Shown in pieces: positions 10,314 to 19,563 of a DNA stretch of 64,000 nt (the stretch's first letter is position 1; every line of letters starts with the position of its first letter). The stretch comes from Phytophthora colocasiae (Eukaryota > Oomycota > Peronosporomycetes > Peronosporales > Peronosporaceae). The translations under genes and the position numbers were made by a program. The stretch is from positions 1,178,001 through 1,242,000 of the forward strand of contig JAGKQI010000064.1 of NCBI GenBank assembly GCA_018806915.1, given 5' to 3'. The notes under the pieces were generated by a model that searched no databases, was not told where the DNA came from, and was given only the letters and a program-made list of their open reading frames with translations.

Positions 10314-11337
10314 TCATTCGTCCAGCAGCATTGCCTTCATGGTGCTTTGAATCTGCTCGTAGGCGGCAAAAATGATAGCACCAGTGGGCATCACCTTGAG
10401 AATGTTTGCAGACAGCCCTTTGAACAACCCGGTGTAGCCTTCGTGGCGTATGATCTTAACCGTGCAGTCCCACGTGCCGGTGTACTTGTTCGCCGAGGGT
10501 CCTCCTTGCTGCAAACGGGCTTTGATCACCTGGTACGGGTACGTAGCCGTGGATGCAATGGATTGTGCCACAGCACCCATCGCGAGCGTCGGGATCACAT
10601 CCATTTCGGGGCTCCAGTGCGTCTGATACAAACCCTTGAGGCGCTCATACGCTACAAATTTGATCGCTCCGTTTGTTGTGAGGAACAGTGCAGGTATCAT
10701 GCCCTTGTACAGTGCTGAAACACCCTCTTCTGCAACAATTCGCCGGCATGCATCTACTCGAGCATGAAACGCACAGTTAATATCAGCAACGTTAGCCATA
10801 TTCATGCAGAACTTCTTACGTACCTGAAACACTTCGATAAGGTATATTCTCTACCAATTTCTTCGCTGCATCCTTGCCGGTGACGTTCGCTTGTAGTCGT
10901 TTATTACTTTGTACTTGCATACGGATTTTAATGAGCCAAATGGGGTTTGTCAATGGTACGCAGATCATCCCCGCCTCAATGCCAGAGAAAAAGTACTGCC
11001 AAGAGCCCTGGATCCATCCTTCATCCGCCATGCGAGCGTAACGCTCCTTAGCATTCTGGTACACGAGCATGTAGATGCCCCACGACAGTGTAGCGCCGTA
11101 GAGTGCCGGACTCATGCCCCGAAACAACGCACGAACACCTTCTTCCGCAACGATCGAACGGAATGCATGACCCAGAGAGCGATACGCATGGGCGGACTTC
11201 TCGTGCACCTGGTAGCGCACCTTCACCAGATCCAACGGATACAGCAAAACAGTGGACACGGCGCCAGCGCCGAGGCCTGCGGTCGTGTGGATAACGCTGC
11301 GCCATTGATCCTCGCTCAACATCTCCTTGAGCGTCAT
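10314..11337 (-). CDS. Mitochondrial carrier, SLC25A32/Flx1-like (folate or FAD transporter)
   Basis: Two exons, complement(join(10314..10756,10824..11337)); the 67-bp GT-AG intron restores frame and gives 318 residues, the size of SLC25A32. Three mitochondrial-carrier repeats are visible, each with its Px[DE/..]xx[KR] core: YPLDLVKVRYQ, TNPIWLIKIRMQ and YPYQVIKARLQ. TNPIWLIKIR and PYQVIKARLQ are particularly characteristic of the folate/FAD/pyrimidine-nucleotide branch. Six membrane helices and an inner-membrane location follow from the family. I choose ATG 11337 (MTLKEML); upstream in-frame ATGs would run into the promoter shared with the divergent Top6B-like gene. Exact substrate unproven. 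Confidence 0.88.
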
Positions 11338-11499
11338 TGTCGGCAGACCGGAACTGAGTCTGAGGACGAGAGCAGACCAACGAACGTATGCATATGCTTT
11401 TATAGAGGATGTCAACTTATGCTGTAGGAAAGGTTCAACTTCAACCTTCAACGGAGTGATGGTCATTTTGACTTCCAGTGCGGAATTGTGGCGAAGAGG

Positions 11500-13072
11500 A
11501 TGACGAGGAAACGAACGGATCGCGGCGTGCAGTTCATCCGCAGCAACTTGGAGCTCTTAGGCTTTGGGACACGTCGAGACGCACTGGTGCAGACTGTGAA
11601 GGAGCTGTTTGAAAATGGTGACGATGGATGATAACGAAGGAAAGAATGAGTTAACCAATATATGTATATTGTGTACGATATCAGCGCTGGATGCTACGCA
11701 AGCTTTGAGCTCGGACGTAGCGTGGGAAGAAGCACAGCTGGAACTGCTGCGCGTCAACGTCAAGCTGAATGGAGATACAGGCAACATTGACATCGTGTGC
11801 GCTGATACAGGCTCAGGCATGCATGCGTATCAAGTGAAACAATTATGTTGCAATGCCTTTGAAACAACAAAGACAGGAGTTGAAAGTGGAGGACGTTGTA
11901 CAAGTGGGAAGTATGGTACGTCGTCACCAATTTGCCAGTCGGAGAATGCACTTGGCACTTACTCGTATTTTGATGCAGGTGTTGGACTGAAAACAGCAAT
12001 GCTGTACAGTCAGCTACATACGACTGACGCGTGTTTGAAGATCACCACGACTTCCAAGTCCGACGGCATTTTGCACGTGCAGCTTCGCATTGATCCTGAC
12101 TCAGAGGAGACGGCAGTTGTGAAGAAGGTTGCCCATTTCACAGTGGATGAACATCACCAGCACTTTTCTGGGACGGAGATGCGGTTATCTATTCCTTACC
12201 CACGCTCCACAGCAGAAGTTGAGAGCGCTGCTGACACACTGGGTTTGTACTTCCAGAGTCTGAGATATACTGCGCCACCGTTTGTTAGCGTGCAGTTTAA
12301 CTTCGACGTCGGGGAGATCAGCACGAGCGTTGAATGCCAACCCAGAGAAGAACCAATCGATCGGTTGGTAAATGATATGAACGCTAGCGCGGATGATATC
12401 TTGTACGCGATTCATGAAGGAGAATGTACATCCACCAGTTGCGTCGCCTTGTTGCTTGGCGATATGAAGCCAGGAGGCCAGCATGACATTGAAATCTGTC
12501 TTCTTCGCTACGCTAACCACACACCACTGGTTAACGGTGAAGATTTCTTTCTCTGCAGCATCACCAAGGGGATCAGCTCATCGAAAGTGTGGAAGAAGTA
12601 TGGGCTCCGTTGTCAACGAACGAAAGCCTATCTTGTGAACCAACTTATTGCGACACCGTTAAGAGCATGTGCTCGATCGGGGACTGATGATTGCGATGAA
12701 CCACTTCGCCTTGTCTTGGCAGTAGATGTATGCATCGCAGGCTCTGAAAACACAAACGGAGTCAAATACCGCACCTTCAAGAAGAGCACACTTGACGCGT
12801 GCTACGCTGACAGTGTACAATGTTGCTGTCGATCCATTCTACAGCAGCTTGTGGAAGCTGGACGACTGAGCACTCCTCAGCAGCAACAAGACCAGGAACT
12901 CGTCCAGAACTTTGCGCCATTGATTGCAAAATCGCTTACCGCCATCGTGAAGCAGTCACAAACAAACAAATCCAGTAATATCGAGTCTTCACACCACAAG
13001 AGCAGTCAACAAGATCACTTCAACGAGGAGCTCATCGTTCAGGAGCTTCAAGCAGTTTTACAACACTGGTAA
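11500..13072 (+). CDS. DNA topoisomerase VI subunit B-like GHKL ATPase
   Basis: Three exons, join(11500..11617,11685..11915,11979..13072), 480 residues. The junctions restore two ATPase motifs: the N-box KELFENALDA across intron 1, and SGKYGVGLKTAM (lid/G2) across intron 2. Between them lies DTGSGM (G1). Intron 2 is 63 bp, a multiple of three, without an in-frame stop, so it is easily mis-annotated as coding. Downstream the transducer-like region carries LVNGEDFFLCSITKGI, with a candidate switch Lys, and SSKVWKKYGL, the WKxY motif of topo VI B. Family members pair with Spo11-like or topo VI A subunits in DNA strand passage or meiotic break formation. At 480 residues it is shorter than archaeal Top6B, so it could be either a plant-type TOP6B or a meiotic Top6BL. 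Confidence 0.83.
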
Positions 13073-13158
13073 AACGCATAAGATATGCGACAAGGTAGTT
13101 TGCATGGACGATGATTGTTGGCCACACCATCAAGAAACACCAAACAAGCAGAGAAGAC

Positions 13159-13776
13159 ATGTCGGCTATTGGAGCACTGCGCGAGCTGGAGAAAGACAAG
13201 AAGGGACCCAACAATGCCGGTCTGAAGGTGCGTGTGTTGCAATGGAGATGGCGTGGGCGTGACCTCCATTTGTATAGCTACTGTGCACAAAGAAGCTAAA
13301 CGCACGTTATGCCAGGAGCTTTTCCTGAACCTGCCGACCCGGATTCGCCAGTCTGGCCCCGTTAAGGGCGGTATCAACTTTGCTTTGAAGGTATGCCTGG
13401 CCTGCTGAGTTCCTTTTTCTCCGAATCTGCAGTGTCTGATTCTATTTGGTGTTTGGTGCGTCTAGAGCTGGCAGACCTCTGGCCGGTGGCTGTGGGTCCT
13501 ATCGACGACTCTGCTGGTGACCCTCGTCCCCTTGAGCATTGAGGTGCGTGTCCAAATACAATTTTTCTTTAGGATGTCGTGCCATTTCAGTGGAGAGATT
13601 GACCATGATGATTATTGTGTTGCCGTCTTCAGATGCTACGCGAGGAGCAGACGAACGAGGTGGTGAAGGAGCTAGTGAGCAAGGGTTTCAGCTACAACCA
13701 GATCCAGGGAATGGGCTATATGGTTTCGCAGCCGCAGAGCACCCTCGCGGCCCCTGCTGAAGGTGCCGCTCAGTAA
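13159..13776 (+). CDS. TOM22: Mitochondrial import receptor subunit TOM22
   Basis: Four phase-0 exons, join(13159..13227,13316..13390,13466..13543,13633..13776), 121 residues. Exon 2 gives ELFLNLPTRIRQSGPVKGG. Exon 3 is almost exactly one transmembrane segment (SWQTSGRWLWVLSTTLL...VPLSIE) with the W...W...PL pattern of TOM22/TOM9. Exon 4 is a short intermembrane-space tail. The cytosolic part is short, as in plant-like TOM9/22 rather than animal TOM22. It sits in the outer mitochondrial membrane as part of the TOM translocase. Small exons make it easy to miss by ORF scanning; the joined coding length is exact. Function call is by pattern, so moderately strong. Confidence 0.8.
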
Positions 13777-14087
13777 TTTGACAGCGACAGTAGCTTCTAA
13801 CTACGACCGGAGACAAGCAAACGCAAAACGCGAAAGATTCACCTAGTGGTTGCTGGCGCGTCGTTAGCTGTACATTTTGTTGCCGTCTGAAGCACCTGGC
13901 TTGAGAGATAAACAAGAACTCGATGATGGAGACTTCAACTGCATTTGGAAAGGAAGTGGGGAATGGAAACAAAATAGATCGACGTCGCCGACGCTCTCAA
14001 CCACTTCACTGGATACTACTGGTAGTTGGATCTTAGTGCTTGCATGAAGATAAGTCCTTCCGTCCAGATATTTGCGTGGATCCTATT
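13777..14087. other. Convergent 3' intergenic region
   Basis: About 310 bp between the convergent 3' ends of TOM22 and DPM2. No coding or RNA feature seen. Confidence 0.6.
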
Positions 14088-14466
14088 TTAATCGCTTTTC
14101 TTTTTCTTCTGACTCTTGATCATGACCATGCCGATGAACGTAGCAGCACCGCTAAAGAGCAGCACTAGCAACACAGCTGGGATGCTGATAGCGTAATGAT
14201 ACGGCAGGAAGTAGTGCTGAATAGGGTGGTCCTCGTCAATAAAAGGCTGCATCAATAACGGAAAGGAAATTGTATAAGTGGGGGGGGGGGGGGATATGTA
14301 CTGTACGCAGCAAAGTGATCATACCGTGAGCAGCACCCAAATGCTGTAATAAACGTAGACGACGACACTGACGGCCAGCAGCACGAGGCCCACAACCTTG
14401 TCTGAAGCTCCCTACAGTATGTAACACAACATGCAGGCGTATGGTAAGTGTACAGCTAGACGCCAT
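14088..14466 (-). CDS. DPM2: Dolichol-phosphate mannosyltransferase regulatory subunit DPM2
   Basis: Three exons, complement(join(14088..14246,14325..14407,14454..14466)), 84 residues, the same length as animal DPM2. Exon 1 is only 13 nt and is inferred from phase and family N-terminus (ASSSSDKVVGL). Exon 2 gives the first membrane helix (GLVLLAVSVVVYVYYSIWVLL). Exon 3 gives PFIDEDHPIQHYFLP, the conserved loop, a second helix and a Lys-rich C-terminus (KSQKKKKSD). DPM2 stabilises DPM1 in the ER membrane, supplying dolichol-P-mannose for N-glycans, GPI anchors and O-mannosylation. The larger intron contains a run of 13 G (14281-14293). Exons 2 and 3 are secure, the micro-exon less so. Confidence 0.85.
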
Positions 14467-14591
14467 CTTAAGAGTCATCGCACCATAATGCTATGCAGAC
14501 TACAGTGACACGTTTCTAAACTGCACCATAAAAATTGTACAATTGACCAAAAAGAGTAGGTGTCTGTTTAGTCCGGCGATAGGTGATAGTT

Positions 14592-14626
14592 CATCGTAAC
14601 CATGACCAATGGTCATGGTTACGATG
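14592..14626. repeat. Perfect 17-bp palindrome with one-base centre
   Basis: The left arm 14592-14608 is the exact reverse complement of 14610-14626, with A at 14609 between. It lies between DPM2 and the first EPIC gene and does not look like a terminator for either. Confidence 0.9.
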
Positions 14627-14784
14627 GTCATTGACCATGGCTTTACTGTGCTCTTATTCCATGTGATTCACAGCCTGTGAACCTTTCCAACATGGCCGCA
14701 ATCCAAACAGCAACAGACGGATTGACTAAAAGCTTTGCTCGATCGTGTTTCAAGGAACTTATCGCCATCCAACGACTCGACCTT

Positions 14785-14799
14785 TTCATTCTCGAACTT
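14785..14799 (+). promoter_or_regulatory. Oomycete Inr-like element upstream of EPIC-like gene 1
   Basis: TTCATTCTCGAACTT matches 13 of 15 positions of the published oomycete initiator consensus YTCATTYYNCAWTTT and lies 54 bp upstream of the ATG. Placement fits a transcription start. Confidence 0.5.
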
Positions 14800-14852
14800 C
14801 CTCGCCACCGACCAAGTCCCCAACTCCACCAGCTCCAAACTTGACAACAAGA

Positions 14853-15227
14853 ATGCCGTCTCTCCGTGTCATCGGTGCTTCAATCTTCGGTCTGGTACTG
14901 CTTGCTGTCACCAACGCTCAAGACGCAACTCCGCGCCAGTCTGCCAATGTTACTGAGAGTGACAGCGGCGTGCTGCTTACAGCAATCAATGACGTGGACT
15001 CCTACAGCTCCGATGTCTCAACGCTCGTGTGCATTTACACTGTGAACAACCTGCAAGTCAAGAAGGGCACCTACAACTACCGCGTGACCGGATGCAAGGT
15101 GGACCCTGAATTTGTCGGTCGTTGCCCCGACCTGACCACGTTCCCTGCTTGTGGCAGCTACAACGTCGTCGTCACTTCTAAATCGAAGTCCAAAAAGCCC
15201 AAGGTGAAGTCCATCACGAAGGCGTAG
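14853..15227 (+). CDS. EPIC-like secreted cystatin-related protein, gene 1
   Basis: Single exon, 124 residues. The signal peptide (MPSLRVIGASIFGLVLLAV..., about 22 residues) precedes a mature domain in the cystatin-like EPIC fold: DSGVLLTAINDVDSYSSDVSTLVC, then YNYRVTGCKV, GRCPD and ACGSYNVVV. The four cysteines (C...GC...C...C) are spaced as in the other four genes of this cluster. The first inhibitory loop is degenerate: QVKKG stands where cystatins have QxVxG. EPIC proteins of Phytophthora are secreted into the host apoplast and inhibit papain-like proteases. Whether this paralogue still inhibits anything is uncertain. I start at ATG 14853; an upstream in-frame ATG has no signal peptide at its end. 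C-terminal tail is Lys-rich. Confidence 0.82.
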   Translation: MPSLRVIGASIFGLVLLAVTNAQDATPRQSANVTESDSGVLLTAINDVDSYSSDVSTLVCIYTVNNLQVKKGTYNYRVTGCKVDPEFVGRCPDLTTFPACGSYNVVVTSKSKSKKPKVKSITKA

Positions 15228-15546
15228 AACTACAACAAAAAAAAACCGGTCTCTCTAGCTGGAAATCAATGTGTGAGTTTACCAAAACGTATGCGAGTCT
15301 GCACTTTAATACACGTATCTCCTCCACCATTAACAATACTGGTAGGCTACCAGTGGTAGCTTGATGCTGCAGCAAATTATAACTTATTGACTCAATGGCA
15401 TTGAGTCAACAGAACAGCCTTTCCAATGTGAAGTCGATGAATCGAAGAGATAAAATAGCGGCGACGATCTTAGAGCTGCAACAGCCGGGAATTGATTAAG
15501 CTTTGCTTGCCATCGTCGTGTTTTCATGTCGACGAACGACGGTGCT
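15228..15546. other. 3' flank of EPIC-like gene 1
   Basis: No gene seen. An A-run just after the stop and a CATTGAGTC direct/inverted motif near 15390-15410 are the only visible features before the transposon target duplication. Confidence 0.5.
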
Positions 15547-15554
15547 CTCTCTAC

Positions 15555-17420
15555 GGTAGATATAAAAATGGTTCGTATACAGACCGGATCTGACTGAGGT
15601 TCAGGCCTTGTGTTCTGAAGTATGAACGGAAGATTTGTTGTTGTTGTTGGGCACTTTAGTCCTATGGGCGACCTACAGTGATCTAGATAGAGACCAAGTC
15701 AGAGGTGACGGCGATAGGAGCAGGGTCCATCGACTCGTCCACGTCGCTCTCGATGTCGGAGGGTATATCGGCGGGATGAGGGAGCTCGATTCGCTCACGA
15801 GGAGCTCGGTTGGCACGACCACGAGGAACGTCGCTGATGCGACGAACATACTCAGCAGAAATCGTCTTTATCACAGTCACAAATGTGGCCATTGAAGGAT
15901 GCGGAGTAGGAAACCTACCATTGAGCTCCCTGTTAAAGCGCTCGAGAGGATTGTTCGTTCTTGCGATCAACTCGTTGCCGACGTCCACATCACGTTCCAC
16001 ACATCGATAGTGTACTTCTCTAGCCATGTACGTCTAAAGCAGCCCCAGAATTCTCCCCATTTTGAGTTTGAGTAGTCTACCTGAGCTAGTGCACAACGCG
16101 TCTTGATCTCCCTCGTTTCACCCCATTTGATGCCTCGCTCTACGTGGCTGCGTTCAATCACCGTCAGCGTGTCCAGGACACCGCGACTCATTGCAATCGA
16201 GCACTCAATCTCTGGGATTGCGTAACGTTTCATGGCTCGACGTAGCGCTTGTTTCATATGAAATAGGCATCCTATCACGAGTGCGTTTTAGGAACTGAGT
16301 TTGGATTGCGTTCATGAGCGCGGCTTCGAAGTCGCAAATAACTTCGGCAGGCTCAATCTGCTGATAAGTGCCTTGGACAACAAAGTGTACCATATCCCAA
16401 TACGCCTCCTCAGTCTTCGAGGTACTAAGAATATAGTAGACGGGCACGTATACACCAGAGGCGCGATCGTGTACCATGAACACGACGCATTGTTCGTATC
16501 CCCGAGGCACAGCGAAACGTGCCATCGACAAAAAAGCGTCGTCCCATGATATCGTAGCAGAGCCACTAGAGTCGGTGTGCCCACCCACGAGGCGTGGGTT
16601 TGTTAGAATCTTTCGGGTTCATGGTTGCGTAGTGAAACTGAAAGAACGGGACGGACTCGTCTAGCGCTAGCGAGAGCGGCGGTGTCTCAATCATACCGTG
16701 TATGTTAGCAGAATAGTGTTGATTTCTTGCATGGTTCACACGACTAATGACTTGGTTCTCCGGACAAGCCACGTACAACGTCGGGAATTTCATCGTCGTA
16801 GAACTGCTTGCGAGTTTCTCCCGGACATCCCGAGCTTCGCCACGCGATGCTCACCGCTGATGGTCTGCCGCTGCCTTCATCTCGTCCTCGACGTCTCAAA
16901 TTGTGGTTGCTTCTATGAGATTGTCACGACACGTGTGCCCTCTAACACTAGCGTAACCCATTGAAGCAATAGAGTACTCCATCTTTCCTTTACAGCCTGT
17001 GCGATATTTGGAACAGCGGTAAACGATCTTGCGCTGAGACGCCCAAGCCCTCGCGTACTTGTACCCTTTAAAGTAACACGTTGTGCGCTCGGGCTGGGGC
17101 AGATCATCTCCTCCACTGGCAGCTTTGCCGTTGTACATCGGTAGCTGACAGTTGCCTCCTTCCCCACTAGTCTTAGCTCCCGCCTCTTCGCTGCCTGTAT
17201 CACCGCCATCTCTGGATCTCGGGGGGCATGGAGTAAGCTCTCCACGGCTTCATCTCCGCACGGCGGTCCCTGCCCACTCCCTTGTGTCTCGCGCTGCATC
17301 TTCCGATATGAGCACGCTTGGTCACCACTCAATTTCTGAACCTGTATCTGAACATCACCAGCACAAAAATCAGTTCCTAGATCAGATCAGTTCTGTATAC
17401 GAACCATTTTAAAGCTAACC
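15555..17420 (-). mobile_element. Mutator-like (MULE) DNA transposon, copy 1, full length but mutated
   Basis: The element is bounded by a perfect 8-bp target duplication CTCTCTAC (15547-15554 and 17421-17428). Both ends start with GG and carry terminal inverted repeats sharing AAAATGGTTCGTATACAGA (inner end at about 15583 and 17392). Length 1866 bp. It encodes a transposase relic on the minus strand. The insertion lies 79 bp upstream of the ATG of EPIC-like gene 2, so it could alter that gene's promoter. The 8-bp duplication is at the low end for MULEs (8-11 bp) and also typical of hAT, but the protein is MULE-type. Copy 2 sits only 333 bp away in the opposite orientation. Confidence 0.9.
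15683..17332 (-). pseudogene. MULE transposase relic of copy 1 (FLYWCH-like zinc domain plus MULE DDE domain)
   Basis: Fragments in several frames. Near 16900-17140 there is an N-terminal FLYWCH/WRKY-GCM1-like zinc domain (CYFKGYKYARAW...YRCSKYRTGCKG...RGHTC). At 16280-16590 lies the MULE catalytic region, with YVPVYYILSTSKTEEAYWDM and VICDFEAALMNAI (the D-F-E acidic motif). Further on come FHMKQALRR and TNNPLERFNRELN near 15920-15960. Breaks seen: a CGA-to-TGA nonsense change near 16905, an extra G near 16757 and a further shift near 16270. The protein therefore cannot be made intact. It is the better-preserved copy because the catalytic core is present. Confidence 0.85.
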
Positions 17421-17455
17421 CTCTCTACTCCTGCTTGCTCCATCCAATTTGCGAC

Positions 17456-17470
17456 GACATTCCAGAATTT
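17456..17470 (+). promoter_or_regulatory. Inr-like element of EPIC-like gene 2
   Basis: GACATTCCAGAATTT matches 12 of 15 positions of the oomycete Inr consensus, 30 bp upstream of the ATG. The MULE copy 1 right end is only 35 bp further upstream. Confidence 0.4.
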
Positions 17471-17753
17471 CGGCTCCTTCCAAGCGATTCTACAGCCAAA
17501 TGCCGTCTCTGAGTACCCTTGCTTCCTCCCTCGTTGGGTTGGTGCTACTAGTAGCTTCATCCGCTCAAGAACCTGCTGACGGAGAAAAGTTGTACTCAGC
17601 ACTGGGTGATGTGGACTCCTACAGCCCAGACGTCACGACGTACCTCTGTGTGGACAAGATCAACGGTCAGGAAATGCAGGCGGCAGACTACAAGTTTGAC
17701 GTCACTGGCTGCAATGCAGACAAGGAGTTTGTAGGTCGGTGCCCGGACCTCAC

Positions 17754-19351
17754 GGTTAGCTTTAAAATGGTTCGTATACAGAACTGATCTGATCTACATA
17801 GGAACTGATTTTTGTGCTGGTGATGTTCAGATACAGGTTCAGAAATTGAGTGGTGACCAAGCGTGCTCATATCGGAAGATGCAGCGCGAGACACAAGGGA
17901 GTGGGCAGGGGCCGCCGTGCGGAGATAGAGGCCGTGGAGGGCTTACTCCATGCCCCCCGAGATACAGAGACGGTGGTGATACAGGCGGCGAAGAGCTTGA
18001 AGAGGAGGCGGGAGCTAAGACTAGTGGGGAAGGAGGCAACTGTCAGCTACCGATGTACAACGGCAAAGCTGCCAGTGGAGGAGATGATCTGCCCCAGCCC
18101 GAGCGCACAACGTGCTACTTTAAAGGGTACAAGTACGCGAGGGCTTAGGCGTCACAGCGCAAGATCGTGTACCGCTGTTCCAAATATCGCACAGGCTGTA
18201 AAGGAAAGATGGAGTACTCTATTGCTTCAATGGGTTACGCTAGTGTTAGAGGGCACACGTGCCGTGACAATCTCATAGAAGCAACCACAATTCGAGACGT
18301 CGAGGACGAGATGAAGGCAGCGGCGGACCATCTAGCGGTGGAGCATCGCGATTGGCGAGCTCGGGATGTCTGGGAGAAACTCCGCAAGCAGTTCTACGAC
18401 GATGAAATTCCCGACGTAGTACGTGGCTTGTCCGAGAACCAAGTCATTAGTCGTGTGAACCATGCAAGAAATCTACACTATTCTGCTAACATACACGGTA
18501 TGATTGAGACACCGCCTGTCTCGCTAGCGCTAGACGAGTCCGTCCCGTTCTTTCAGTTTCACTACGCAACCATGAACCCGAAAGACCTGACAAACCCACG
18601 CGCCTCGTGGGGTGGGCACACCCGACTCAAGTTGCTCTGCTACGATACCATATAGGATGCCTATTTCATATGAAACAAGCGCTACGTCGAACCATGAAAC
18701 GTTACGCAATCCCAGAGATTGAGTGCTCGATTGCAATGAGTCGCGGTGTCCTGGACACGCTGACAGTGATTGAACGCAGCCACGTAGAGCGAGGCATCAA
18801 ATGGGTAAAACGAGAGATCAAGACGCGTTGTGCACTAGCTCAGGTAGACTACTCAAACTCAAAATGGGGAGAATTCTGGGGCTACTTTAGACGTACATGG
18901 CTAGAGAAGTGCACTATCGATGTGTGGAACGTGTGTGGTGTCGGCAACGAGTTGATCGCAAGAACGAACAATCCTCTCGAGCGCTTTAACAGGGAGCTCA
19001 ATGGTAGGCTTCCTACTCCGCACCCATCAATGGCCACATTTGTGACAGTGATAAAGACGATTTCTGCTGAGTATGTTCGTCGCATCAGCGACGTTCCTCG
19101 TGGTCGTGCCAACCGAGCTCCTCGTGAGCGAATCGAGCTCCCTCATCCCGCCGATACACCCTCCGACATCGAGAGCGACGTGGACGAGTCGATGGACCCT
19201 GCTCCTGTCGCCGTCACCTCTGACTCGGTCTCTATCTAGATCACTGTAGGTCGCCCATAGGACTAAAGTGCCTAACATCTTCCGTTCATACTTCAGAACA
19301 CAAAGCCTGAACCTCAGTCAGACGGTCTGTATACGAACCATTTTTATATCC
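17754..19351 (+). mobile_element. Mutator-like (MULE) DNA transposon, copy 2, internally deleted
   Basis: Flanked by a perfect 8-bp target duplication GACCTCAC (17746-17753 and 19352-19359). It has the same GG-starting terminal inverted repeats as copy 1. Length 1598 bp versus 1866 bp in copy 1. The difference is mostly one deletion at about 18649-18652, where CTACGATA joins directly to ATAGGATGCC, removing about 275 bp of the catalytic core. It lies inside the coding sequence of EPIC-like gene 2. With no core domain it cannot mobilise itself, so it must have been mobilised before the deletion or in trans. Confidence 0.92.
17850..19239 (+). pseudogene. MULE transposase relic of copy 2, catalytic core missing
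   Basis: Contains the FLYWCH-like zinc domain (YRCSKYRTGCKG, RGHTC), a helical linker (VEDEMKAAADHLAVEH) and RVNHARN...LDESVPFFQFHYAT. After a deletion it resumes at GCLFHMKQALRR, and ends with TNNPLERFNRELNGR and an acidic C-terminus. A TGG-to-TAG change at 18146-18148 interrupts the zinc domain relative to copy 1. The D-F-E segment present in copy 1 is absent. Confidence 0.85.
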
Positions 19352-19563
19352 GACCTCACTTCGTTCCCTGACTGTGGCAGCTACAGTATCGTTGTCTCGG
19401 GCAACAAAGTGACGTCGATCACGGGGCAGAAGATGCTCAGATCAAGTGGGGGCAAATGCCAAGGCAAATAGAGCGCTAAATCAATCAAACACTCAAATTT
19501 GGATCTTCATTTACATGTAGTGAAACGTTTTCTTGCCCTCGGCATCACGTTCTCAAAACGCGT

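Larger units (their letters stand above)
17500..19471 (+). pseudogene. EPIC-like secreted cystatin-related gene 2, interrupted by MULE copy 2
   Basis: The 5' part 17500-17753 encodes a signal peptide (MPSLSTLASSLVGLVLLVAS) and the first half of an EPIC-like domain (LYSALGDVDSYSPDVTTYLC, FDVTGCN, FVGRCPDL). The 3' part 19360-19471 encodes the remainder (SFPDCGSYSIVV...) to the stop. Between them sits MULE copy 2 plus one copy of its 8-bp target duplication. Without the insert the two parts are in the same frame and total 122 codons, so the gene was intact when hit. As it stands, translation would leave the EPIC sequence at the transposon end and stop after about 11 foreign codons. QxVxG is already lost (QEMQAAD region). 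Closest relative in the window is gene 1. Confidence 0.88.

Noticed and set aside
15555..19351. hAT classification of the two inverted-repeat transposons based on 8-bp target duplications
   Set aside because: The encoded protein has a FLYWCH-like zinc domain and a MULE-type core; MULE duplications can be as short as 8 bp.
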